Shown: positions 1 through 12,200 of the stretch, in pieces | Layout: every line of letters begins with the position of its first letter | How positions within the stretch are numbered: position 1 is the stretch's first letter | NCBI GenBank assembly: GCA_008931825.1 | Contig: QXVZ01002805.1 | Location: 1-27,380, forward strand | Reading direction: 5' to 3' | DNA length: 27,380 nucleotides | Source: Phallusia fumigata | Lineage: Eukaryota > Chordata > Ascidiacea > Phlebobranchia > Ascidiidae | The notes under the pieces: model-generated | The model's database searches: none | Told to the model about the DNA's origin: nothing | What the model saw: only the letters and a program-made list of their open reading frames with translations | Program-made: the position numbers and the translations under genes

Positions 1-135
1 TTATTCTACTCTGTTAGTTACTAGTAATTAGTATTGCTTGAGCAGGGTCAACTTTTGTATGGCTGTTTTTTAAATAATAAACTTTTTTGTTAATTTTACA
101 AGTTTTGTTGTTTTAACCGCATATGGTTATTGCAG

Positions 136-212
136 CGTACTGCACGGAAGGGAAAAATGTCTACACAGAAATCAAATGCCACAGCCTTTTACCACTCGAT
201 GACATCAGACAG
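136..212 (+). CDS. ITPR: ITPR exon 1 of the window
   Basis: Acceptor ttgcag before 136, donor gtaaat at 213. Enters in phase 1 and leaves in phase 0. Reads [14 protein letters not shown] then [10 protein letters not shown], a near-identical match to the vertebrate receptor's regulatory domain. The first base of the opening codon (probably Ala) lies on an upstream exon not seen here. Confidence 0.93.
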
Positions 213-3200
213 GTAAATGTTGAATAGTTGACAAAACAGCTATAAAATTAGAACTCTTTGCATCAACTATGTATTGTTTTGTAAATTGTAGGTGGTAACG
301 CACGAGGCTTGCACTCCAGAAGTGAAAAATGCCTATGTGAATTTTCTTAACCATTGTTATGTGGATACTGAGGTGGAAATGAAGGAAATCTATTCATCAT
401 CCCACATTTGGGAACTCTTTGATTACTTTATGATTGACATGAAGAAGGTAATTTATGTTGAAAAACTTGTTACATGACACTACAAAACCTCAGGCGTAAC
501 CTCCACCAATAGACTAAACTGTACCAGTTTAAAGTGAAATGAAAGAAAACCAAAACTTATTAAAATTAAATTTTGGGTGCTGGACAAAAGACATATCCTC
601 GGTTTTGTAATACCCATGTTTTTTTACATGTTAAACAGTGTTGGGCAAACTGCAAAAAGAGAGAGTTCACACAAAAAGTTAAAAACTATAGCATACTATT
701 TTCGCAAATTGTAACACATTAGTCACTACTGTGTTATCGACAGGTTCAAACAGAATCGTCAGATAGCGAGGTTAATCGCAAGACTCAGGAGTATCTTGCA
801 ACTACTGTCATGGAAATTATTACCATGTTTTTCAACTCTCCATTTTCTGATGCTACTACTCTTATTCAGGTAAGACAAAGCTTGGTAAGATTGTTAGAAT
901 TTTTTAACAATAAATCAAAGCAGCTTTTTCCCAAGCAAATTTTATGTTCTGTTTTATGCAATAATTATTGCCATGTTGATAAACATTATTTTTTTATTAG
1001 ACACGCCAGACAACATATGTGCAGTTGCTGCGAGCGATTGTTTCTTTGTACCAAAGTCCAAATTTGCTTACGCAGTACAAACCAAAACTTGAAGAAACAA
1101 TTAAAAAAATGGCTGAAGTTGGTAAGTTGAGTTTATCCAGTCCTACGCAAACAACATTGCTGTTGTTTGTTGAGTTTTCAATGTTTTAAGCATGACTAAT
1201 AACATAACTAACCACTGATTAACCTTCATTGAAATATACTTTTGTTTTGAGATGAATCTCAACAGAATTAACAAGTGATTAACTGTGAAGCATGCACATG
1301 TTTTGTCATGTTAACAATCAAGTCATCAAGCAAACCCGGTTTTGGGCTTATTTTTTGTTTGCTTCATTATTGCAGCCAAGAACTGCAACGTTGTGCTGCC
1401 GCAGGACATCATAAATCTCATCCGGCTGCAGAATAGCATTAAGATCCTTGGTCAGGGTTCACTTTTGTATTATTGCATGTGCATGTTTCCCATCAGCATG
1501 ACAAAATAGAAGCAATGCACCTTGACCTATTATTTTCTCTTGCTACATTGATCACCCTATGTCTGAAAGTTGTTGATTTTTTGGCAGTAGTAATGTAGTA
1601 AGTGGCACTGCAAAAGTCGCCATCTATACTGCAGCTGAGATCAGGATTCTAATTTGTGTCGATTGGTTTCAAGCTAAAGAAAGAAGCATCGCTATGCCAG
1701 GAAATCTAGAGGGTAAGGTAAATGAGGTGGTTAACAGGCCCAATGTCATGGGAGCCATTCAAAGATTCCGCAGTTTGAGATCCGCCACAATTAGCAGACG
1801 AGATGCTGAAGCAATTGCCGGACAGGTTCGTTTGAACGGTCATCTCCCGAAAATAGATGCTGTTCTACCATTAAATCAAACTGTGTAATTAAAACAATTC
1901 ATGTGCTGGTTGTAATGCTTGCAATGAAGCTTAGCACAGGTAGAATGCTTTTGGCAAAGCACTCAAGTAGTGCAACACCACATTTGAATGCTGTCTGAAT
2001 CTAGTGTACTTGTGCATCACTGCGAAAATGGGTGTTGTTGTTGCGATGGTACCGGCACTGGCTGTTTTCATTTCGAGCACTCAATTATTACCTGCACTAC
2101 TTATTCTCTTTTTTCTCTTGGACGTGATTTACCTTCAATTCAGTTACAGTTAATTTACTATTTCTAATGTGGAATGTTATGATACGATTAACAAACAACA
2201 ATGATGCCTTGCTGTAACACACGTTATGTTGAAAAAAACATTCCGCGAATGTTTCCAAAGTAAATTTAGTTGATCTATAATTGTCAAAAAATTCCAGCGT
2301 CCCAAAAAGGTGTTGCCATAACATCCGAGTTGCAGAGTGACATAGGGAAAGCAAAAATGAGCAATGTCGAGAAGGCAATGCGTCGATTCTTGTCACGGCG
2401 TCATCTCTTCAAGGCTGGAACTGACTCCCATGACAGCCAGGTTTGATAACATCAGGGGCATCCCCACAAGAATTTTAAAATTTATTAATGCCCTCAAAAC
2501 TGCAAATTTTCTCAAGAGGACTGATGGCATTAAAACTACCAAAGTATAACTATTAATACTGTAAACCAGTGATTCTCAACCGTGGCACTTTAAACTGCAT
2601 GCATCTCCCAACCATATTTCTAGCAGCTTGAATAAACTGTTGTGGAAATTATTGACATTTTCACTGATACAACGACCTAAAATGACAATGAAACATGTCA
2701 CCCGACTTACTTTTTTTCGCTAAATTATACATTACATTTTCTGTTGCTATTATCATGAATGAATACATAGCAAAGGTAATTTAGTTGTTACGTCATAAGA
2801 GGTTGCCATTGTTGGAAACAAACATTTTCATGCGGCTTTCTACATACCTATAGCTTCTAATTTGGTTCTGACACCCCAAAAGGTTGAGAACCACTGCTCT
2901 AAAGTCTAAATAAACTTGGTGTTTGTTAAAATTTTGCTTTTACAAAAAAGCATAGAAAGTCAAGGTACACAAAACAATTCCTATAGTATTCATAAAGATT
3001 GCCTATGTGATCTATTAATACAATGAAAATAAAGTGCAGGTACCATTTGCACAACCAAACCAAACTATGTAATTCAGCATACTTTGCTTCATTGCAAGAC
3101 TGAAATTCAACTTGTGTTTGTTGTAGATTAGCCATAAAACTAAAATCTTTATTAGTTGCTTAGTATGGGAATTGATTTTCGCAACAAATAATTGAGTAAT

Positions 3201-6200
3201 ACCTCTTGTTTTGCTATAAAATCTTTAGTGTTGGTGTGTAATTTTGCAATCCAACAAACTGTGGTAAAGACTACCCTTCGATTTGGCAGCAATACATAAA
3301 TAAACTAAACCCACTTTACCACTGAAGCTGTTACTCACTGTTTTAAAACAATGTAATATACATACAGTTGTTCATTCAGGCATTTTTAAACCAATTTCAG
3401 AGTTACAGAGACATCATTGAAGGGTTGCAGGACATTGTATCAGTGTTGGAAAATCAATTGCACCCTTTAGTACAAGCTGAACTTTCAGTGTTGGTTGANT
3501 GTTGCCATAACATCCGAGTTGCAGAGTGACATAGGGAAAGCAAAAATGAGCAATGTCGAGAAGGCGATGCGTCGATTCTTGTCACGGCGTCATCTCTTCA
3601 AGGCTGGAACTGACTCCCATGACAGCCAGGTTTGATAACATCAGGGGCATCCCCACAAGAATTTTAAAATTTATTAATGCCCTCAAAACTGCAAATTTTC
3701 TCAAGAGGACTGATGGCATTAAAACTACCAAAGTATAACTATTAATACTGTAAACCAGTGATTCTCAACCGTGGCACTTTAAACTGCATGCATCTCCCAA
3801 CCATATTTCTAGCAGCTTGAATAAACTGTTGTGGAAATTATTGACATTTTCACTGATACAACGACCTAAAATGACAATGAAACATGTCACCCGACTTACT
3901 TTTTTTCGCTAAATTATACATTACATTTTCTGTTGCTATTATCATGAATGAATACATAGCAAAGGTAATTTAGTTGTTACGTCATAAGAGGTTGCCATTG
4001 TTGGAAACAAACATTTTCATGCGGCTTTCTACATACCTATAGCTTCTAATTTGGTTCTGACACCCCAAAAGGTTGAGAACCACTGCTCTAAAGTCTAAAT
4101 AAATTTGGTGTTTGTTAAAATTTTGCTTTTACAAAAAAGCATGGAAAGTCAAGGTACACAAAACAATTCCTATAGTGTTCTTAAAGATTGCCTATTTGAT
4201 CTATTAATACAATGAAAATAAAGTGCAGGTACCATTTGCACAACCAAACCAAACTATGTAATTCAGCATACTTTGCTTCATTGCAAGACTGAAATTCAAC
4301 TTGTGTTTGTTGTAGATTAGCCATAAAACTAAAATCTTTATTAATTGCTTAGTATGGGAATTGATTTTCGCAACAAATAATTGAGTAATACCTCTTGTTT
4401 TGCTATAAAATCTTTAGTGTTGGTGTGTAATTTTGCAATCCAAAAAACAGTGGTAAAGGCTAACCTTCGGTTTGGCAACAATACATAAATAAACTAAACC
4501 CAGTTTACCATTGAAGTTGTTACTCACTGTTTCAAAAACAATGTAATATATATATAGTTGTTCATTCAAGCATTTTTAAACCAATTTCAGAGTTACAGAG
4601 ACATCATTGAAGGGTTGCAGGACATTGTATCAGTGTTGGAAAATCAATTACACCCTTTAGTACAAGCTGAACTTTCAGTGTTGGTTGATATCTTGCACAG
4701 ACCTGAACTCCTATTTCCAATTGATACAGATGCACGAAAACAATGTGAGGGTGGAGGATTTATATCCAAGTAAGAATATTAAACACAACATCATTTAAAT
4801 GCCATCTATCTGGGACAAAATAAGTCTTCAAAAAAGGCATTTATGTAATTCAGTTGTGCATTTTTTGCCATTCTGTAAATAAACTTTTCATCAGAAATTG
4901 ATTTTTTGTAAAGGTTAATAAAGCACACAGAACGATTGCTTGAGGATCGCGAAGAAAAACTGTGCATTAAGGTTTTGCAGACTCTTCGTGAGATGATGAC
5001 AGTACACATCAACTTCACAAACAAGGTTCTTAAAATTTAAATGGCAGTAAATGTTTTAAACGTGTTTTAAAGCAAAAATGCTTTGTATCAAGCATGCTAT
5101 TTCACTAATCACAATTCTAAAGAGCTGGTAAATTGATTTACAAACTATTTCGAGCTTGACATGGTTTTAAGTTTAATAGCAATTAAAAGAACTAATTGCA
5201 CCTGTAATTCTTGTCTTTCTGTGAACCATGCTATTGGACACCAAAGCCTGATGTGAAATGATAATGCTTATTTATCAATAGTTAATTAATTTCTTCTGCT
5301 ATTTTATTTTAGAGCAATAGCGTGTACAATGACAGCATCTGGGAAGAGGTTAATTGCACTTTTATGTTTGTCTCCTTATTTCCTCAATGGAGTATAACTT
5401 CCTGGTGTTTGCTGAAATTTCTCATGCTACTAACTGGTGTTTAGTTTGCCTGGCTGAAATGTCTATGAAATGCATGTATTTGCCATCTGGTCTATCCAGA
5501 AAGCAAATAGAGGCCTGCTGCATGGGCTGTAGAGGGCTGATAAAAACTTGTGCATCCTTGTGCAATATTTTCTTTGATGTTTACTTATTTTCGAAACCCC
5601 CTAAATATTCTAAACCATCCATTTTCACCCAGTTAATTCTGCACAACTATTTTTACACAATGTTTAGGGAGGGCTGATTTTTTTCATTGATGTAAACATG
5701 TCTTCAAATCATTTGACATTTTTACGAAAGCCAATATATCTATTGGGTGCCTGAATTGATTTTTCAGTCAAATATTTTTTAAAACTAACCTTTTGCTGCA
5801 AGGGATAAAATGTTTCATGGTGAATGAGTGGTGATATTATGTAATCAACTGAAATGTTGATTGATTTGATTATGTTTGTCATCCAATATGTTAACTTTTA
5901 CTTTCAAAGCATTCAAAAATCTAAATAACACAACATGAAATTCAACGGTGATGGCAAGCTGAAATGAAATTGCCTGTGTTCTATTGGTAATCGTAGTTTA
6001 GTTAAATGTTCAGATGCTGTTCATTGCATTCTTTTATTCCATCTGGGTTTTACTTTTATATTGACCTGCAATTTAACCTGGTACTTTAAATTTTTAGGAA
6101 ACCGAAACTCAGATACGTGGTACTAGTGTGGAGGACCGAAGAAGGGTAAGTTGCCCAATTTGATGTTTGTTGTGCTACAGATTAAAACTTTACAATTTTA

Positions 6201-9200
6201 AGTTGAACAAATTTTAAACAAAACATTTTTGTAAATTCGAAATATTCCATGAAGCACATTATAAATGCTAAGTCGTACATGTAACAAATGCTATTAGATT
6301 TTGTGCAAACCTAAAATTCTGTAACATTATTACACCTTTATTAACAAATGTATTGGTTTTATCATTACAGTTACATGTGTAAAATTTGATGATTGTTTAG
6401 GGGGAAGCACTTCGTCAAATTTTGCTTTCAAGGTATTATGGTTCAAACTACCATCATCTGCGTGATTTGGCTCAACGTGAAAGTTCTTCATCCAACAACA
6501 GTACAAGGTGAAGTCAACTGATGAGTTTTAAATATTGCATTTTTTACCTTTGCAAAAAAACAGTGGGTTGTGGTGGTGGCTCAATGTTTTGTGATGTAGC
6601 ATTTTAAAAATTAAAATTTTTGTAACCATGTTGTTGTTTTCCAAAATGGACTCTAATTTGTCTATAATTTCTGAAAAAAATTTACAATTATCAGATGGGC
6701 ATTTATAGGTGTGCACTGATAACTTGTTACCCAAGTTCACCTATTGGTTGACTAACAGGCTCCCAAAACATGATATTTTAAATCTGCTATCCAGTATTTA
6801 TTAAAGTTAATGAGCTTTTTGTTTTTGTAGCATTTTTAGAAGAACAGAGCTATCACTTGAACAGGTTCAGTGTCATCTAAAGAAGGAAGGTGCTACTGAT
6901 TTNAAAAAATTTACAATTAATAGATGGGCATTTATAGGTGTGCACTGATAACTTGTTACCCAAGTTCACCTATTGGTTGACTAACAGGCTCCCAAAACAT
7001 GATATTTTAAATCTGCTATCCAGTATTTATTAAAGTTAATGAGCTTTTTGTTTTTGTAGCATTTTTAGAAGAACAGAGCTATCACTTGAACAGGTTCAGT
7101 GTCATCTAAAGAAGGAAGGTGCTACTGATTTGGTTATCAACCTCATCATTGGTAACTATAGTGAAAAAATATTCCATGAAAGCGTTTTGCTCGGAATAGC
7201 ACTCCTGGAAGGTGGTAACCATGACAACCAGGTACGCTGCCATTGTGGTTTACAATTTGGCAGAATATCGAACTAATGCCATGTTTGGGTTTGCAGATGG
7301 CATTCTTCAATCAGTTGATCGGTGAAAAGGGATCAGAAAAGTTCTTCCAAGTTTTCCATGAAAAGATGGAGTCAGCCCAGATTGAGCTAAAAAATTCTTC
7401 CACTGTCAATGCAGGTATGCAATAACTTTTCGCCTTCGTTTCATTTTGTTGTTTTAACATTAATTGTCCAATGATTTTTGGACAGGTGAGCTTCTGACCC
7501 GGGCAGTGGATCCCAACTCAAGCGGACCAGGAAATGGTTTAGATATTGGTGGAAACAGTCTTAAAAAGGTAGAAACTTAAATCACATGACAGCAGGTGTT
7601 GGTCTAATATCCAAATTATCTGGTATTTATTGCTCATATTGAACAACAGACTAGATCCCAACAACGTGGTCAAATTTGCGTCAACTTAATTTTTCTTTCA
7701 GATACATTTTATTATTATTTGCAGTTATCAAGCGAATTGAAAGATGAACTGGTTGATGCTGCAGAACAAACAAGAAGAGCGTTTCAGAATGTTCAGAAAC
7801 CTCATGTTGCTAGCAAATCTGCTGCTGAAGCCCAATCTCTTGCTGCCGCAAGTAAGCGTTGTATAGCGTCCCCTAAACAAATGCCGTTGCATTTTCCGCA
7901 TGATGTCAGTAAAGTTTCATTATTAGCAAATGTGCTTTGGGGGCGAAAAGGCTTACGGTATTTCAATGTATTTGTTGGCATGCACGTTTAAAGTTTATTA
8001 TAATAATTCCAAAAACCTNTCAGAAACCTCATGTTGCTAGCAAATCTGCTGCTGAAGCCCAATCTCTTGCTGCCGCAAGTAAGCGTTGTATAGCGTACCC
8101 TAAACAAATGCCTTTGCATTATCCGCATGATGTCAGTAAAGTCTCATTATTAGCAAATGTGCTTTGGGGGCGAAAGTGCTTGCGGTATTTCAATGTATTT
8201 GTTGGCATGCACGTTTAAAGTTTATTATAATAATTCCAAAAACCTGTAAATGCCACTTGTGAATAATTTGTAAAAGGTGAAAATGATCGACGTGATGACG
8301 ACAGAGCACCCAGCCCGGTGATCAGCATCATGAAACCTATACTGCGATTTCTTCAACTTCTCTGTGAAAACCACAATGCTCAACTTCAGGTAACTTTTAG
8401 TGAAACATGTTAACTCGCTACACAAAAAACATTTGAAGCATTTTGTTAAAATGCGTTTCCGATAAAGGGCAAAAAACAGATGTAATATAGTGAGGTATTA
8501 ACTATTTTTGAGGTGTCCAGCATACCGTTGTTAGATGAAACAAAAAAGGAGGCGAATTCTCATTTTTAATTATTTTCTTTTTCAAAAACAAACGCGAATA
8601 AAAAGTGGTTTATATATTGCAGAAATTCCTAAGATGTCAACCAAACAAAAACAGTTACAACCTTGTTTGTGATGGTTTAAAATTCCTCGACTGTATTTGT
8701 GGCAGCACAACCGGTGGTCTGGGATTGCTCGGCCTTTATATCAATGAAAACAATGTGGATCTCGTCAACCAAACATTAGAGAGTTTGACCGAATACTGCC
8801 AAGGACCCTGCCACGAAAACCAGGTACCTTATCTTTCCTAGTAGACCCCGTTTCATGACAGCACTTGTTTGAAAAGTTCTTCTAGTTTGAAAAGTCATTC
8901 CTGTAGACCTTAGGTCTTAGAAAGTTCCCTTTACCTAACTATCTCCTGGCTACGGCCCATCTGTTTGGGCTGGCTAGGGTGGGCTATTTGGTCAGATATT
9001 TATTCAAAACAATCATTTTTTCCTGGAAAACTGTTGTTCAAATTTCGAAAACGCCGCTGTGACGTTTAAGGCATTTTTTATTTGACACTGTTTTTTTTTG
9101 TATTTTTAAAATTCATGTGGGAAAGTGTTGTGATTCGATTTTGTATAATCGTGTTATTGATGCAGAATGCCATTGCAAGTCACGAATCAAACGGAATCGA

Positions 9201-12200
9201 CATAATTATTGCTCTTATCTTGAATGACATCAACCCACTTGGTCGGCAGAGAATGGACTTGGTTATGCAGCTCAAGGTACGTCAACAGGTTTAATCATTT
9301 ACAGAGTAAAATTTACTTTCACTCTGGTAATCATTTTAGAACAATGCAAGCAAACTTCTGCTGGCGATAATGGAAAGTCGACACGATTCGGAAAATGCAG
9401 AGAGGATTCTTCGCAACATAAACCCGACGCAGCTGGTCTCTGTTATCGAGCATGCTTACACAAAGGTGAGCGTTGTGTGTTTGAGACGGTGGCCCCGCGC
9501 GGCATTTGTGGCATTAAAAAGGTTGTTTTGCCAAAAGTCGATTCGAAAACGTAAATTTACAAATGCCATACATGTCAATAATTCATGATACCCCCAGATA
9601 ACCACGTATCTCATTAAATGTCTACTTACATTACAACCAAAACTAAGCATCCTATTTTTCTTCAATCGGGTAAACAATTTGAAACCAACCAACTTATATT
9701 CTCCATTGAAATAAATTTAAAAAGTTTGTCAGTTTGGGTTTAAAACATAAGGTCTGGAACAAGACACCGAATAGATCATCGTTAAGTAGAATTTTAAAAC
9801 CCGCTTTATTTTGGAGACATAGTCTGTCTCAAATGCGTTTTTTGTTTTTAAAATAAGCATAAAGTTTCTTTTAATGGTGCTACGGTTAAGCATTAAGAGA
9901 CGAAAAATAGATAAACTTCTTCTTTGAAGGGTCAACGAATGGCGGAAGAAGAAGGTTTGGCGGAAGGCGAAAGTTCACAGCACAACGAGCAGGATTCGGA
10001 GGAAAGTTCGCAACTGGACATGACAGGAGACGGATCACCCCGAGCAGTCGGCCACAACATCTACATCCTTGCTCACCAACTCGCAAAACACAACCAGGCT
10101 CTCGCAGAAGCCCTCAGACCCGACAACTCGCTTTCGGGCACGGAGGCGCTGCAATATTACAAGAAGCACACGGCGCAGATCGAGGTACGTGTGACGTCAC
10201 AGGTTTTATGACGCAGTGAAAACGTTGAAGGTTTCCTGCGCTCCGTAGTCAGCGAGGTAGGGGGTTTCCGGTGAAGTCATTGCACGTTATGATTCACAAT
10301 TTGATTAGAGACAGTGTTGATGAGTGGCTTCTTGTCAGGTGGCAGGGGGACGTAACCCAATGTAAACAAATCCGCATGACAAACTGCAAGTATCCGCTTT
10401 TATTGCCCATCAGAATCCGGTTATCCTCAATACCAATGTGTTAAGTAAGGCATTTTTTGTGTCTGGCAAGTATCTGTCTTGATTGGACTATCCTCTTATC
10501 AAACGGAATCTGTTTCCAAAACCCCGTGTCGCCCTACTTGTGTTTGCTGGCAAACATAAGAAATGCCTCCACCCCCGGGTACACAGGGAAACGATAATTT
10601 TTATCTGGTGGCAGGTGCCGTTTCAAGATAAGTTGTACAAACACGTTGGATCGTCGTCCCGAAACCTTAAAACTTGAGTTATAATAGGGTTTTGCTACAG
10701 AAGTTGCAATACCCATTTTTTTCCGATTTACTCAAGTTTCTTTTGTTGTACCAATTTTGGCTATCAGCTAACTTGTGTTTACACCTTTGACCAAACCTAG
10801 ACAAAATATTGTGCCTCCACTAACACAACCCTAACTTCGACAACAGAATTCATGTTTTTCGCAGATTGTTCGAGCTGACCGAACCATGGAACAAATTGTC
10901 TTTCCCGTTCCTCATGTGTGTAGTTACTTGACGCGCGAAACAATGGAGAGAATTTGGAACACTACAGACAGAGATGATCAGGGAAGTAAGGTGGGAAACT
11001 TCTTCTCACAAGTGGAAGACATGTACAGGGAGATGGTGTGGCAGAAGAAAATGAGAGGTATGAACAACTCTTAAAGAGATGCGACCCGATCCGGTTTTAT
11101 TTCTTAAATTCTTTTGAAACCCATGGCCTAAGCCGCGTTTAATTTTCATTATATCGTGTCTATATCGAAGCATCATGTTATTGTTACAAATAGTTACAGC
11201 ACTAATCGACACCGACATTTCGCATAGTCAATTTTTTTACACCAGATTTTATTGTTAAGAATTCAAGAGTCTCTACTGGTTCAGTCGTCACATATCGCTC
11301 TGGAGCACGATCTCAACAAACTTCATCATTATTATCAATCTACTTGTCGCGTTGTTCTATCCCTTCAAAACTGTTGACTACAAGGGTTAGTTTTTAGTTG
11401 CAAGGTGTTGTGAGAAAGTGTTTTTCAACGCATTTTTGATATTTAGCTTGGAGCGACAAGGTTCATCTTCTCTTGTGGCCGATCATGTTGGTATCACTTG
11501 CTGCTATCACAAATCCATTCGCTGTTAGATGTCTAGCGTTATGTGTCATGGTGAAAACGATATTCTGGGTTGGTGTACAGAATGCCGTGCTCATGCTGGG
11601 AGTCCTGAACGTAAGATTTCGGAGTTACAGATGTAAACCCGCCATTCAAAAAATTAGTGATAAATTTTTTTAAACCCATGATAATATGAAAGATGAAGAA
11701 AAAACAACTTTCTGAGCTCGATTTTTTTACCCTTTAGCTGTTGAATCGCTTCATCTATCTGCTGAGTTACATCGGTAACAAGGGAATGAAAGACAAAGGA
11801 ATAATTCAGATGTTGCTTGAATCTCAGTTTATTCTTCACGTCTTCCATATCATGTTCTGTTTTATGGGTTTGTTCTGGGACGAGCTTTGTTACAGCATTT
11901 TGGTGAGTAAAACAAATAAACATCTAGCGTGAGCAACAACTGTTGTAAGATATCAGTGTTGCCTTGACAGTGACGTGAATATATTCACAAATTTTGTGAC
12001 CACTTTTTCGCAGTTTTTCGACTTGATTTACGGGGAGGAAACATTATTAAACGTGATTCGAAGCGTGACGAGAAACGTTCGTTCTCTCCTGCTCACCGCA
12101 ATGCTCGCTCTAATACTTGTTTATATATTCAGGTAAAGCAATACTAATCTTAACCACTTTAACCTTTCTACCACTCTACTAATTTGCATACTAAATATGT

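Larger units (their letters stand above)
2311..3498. repeat. Allelic tandem copy A (first join)
   Basis: This stretch is repeated at 3500-4688 with a shift of 1189-1190 bases and only scattered differences. Copy A breaks off inside ITPR exon 6 at the n at 3499, and copy B restarts in intron 5. The break at an n and the low divergence point to two haplotypes placed end to end in the assembly. Confidence 0.88.

Noticed and set aside
810..1130. 106-codon plus-strand frame
   Set aside because: It reads through the end of exon 3, the intron and exon 4 in a wrong frame; the splice sites and homology define exons 744-869 and 1001-1121 instead.
2364..3738. Two identical 61-codon frames at 2364 and 3553
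   Set aside because: They are the same intronic sequence in the two allelic copies and stop shortly before the hAT element; no independent coding evidence.
5354..5677. 107-codon frame in ITPR intron 8
   Set aside because: It opens with TTG, overlaps no conserved domain and sits wholly inside an intron; no transposon protein could be recognised.
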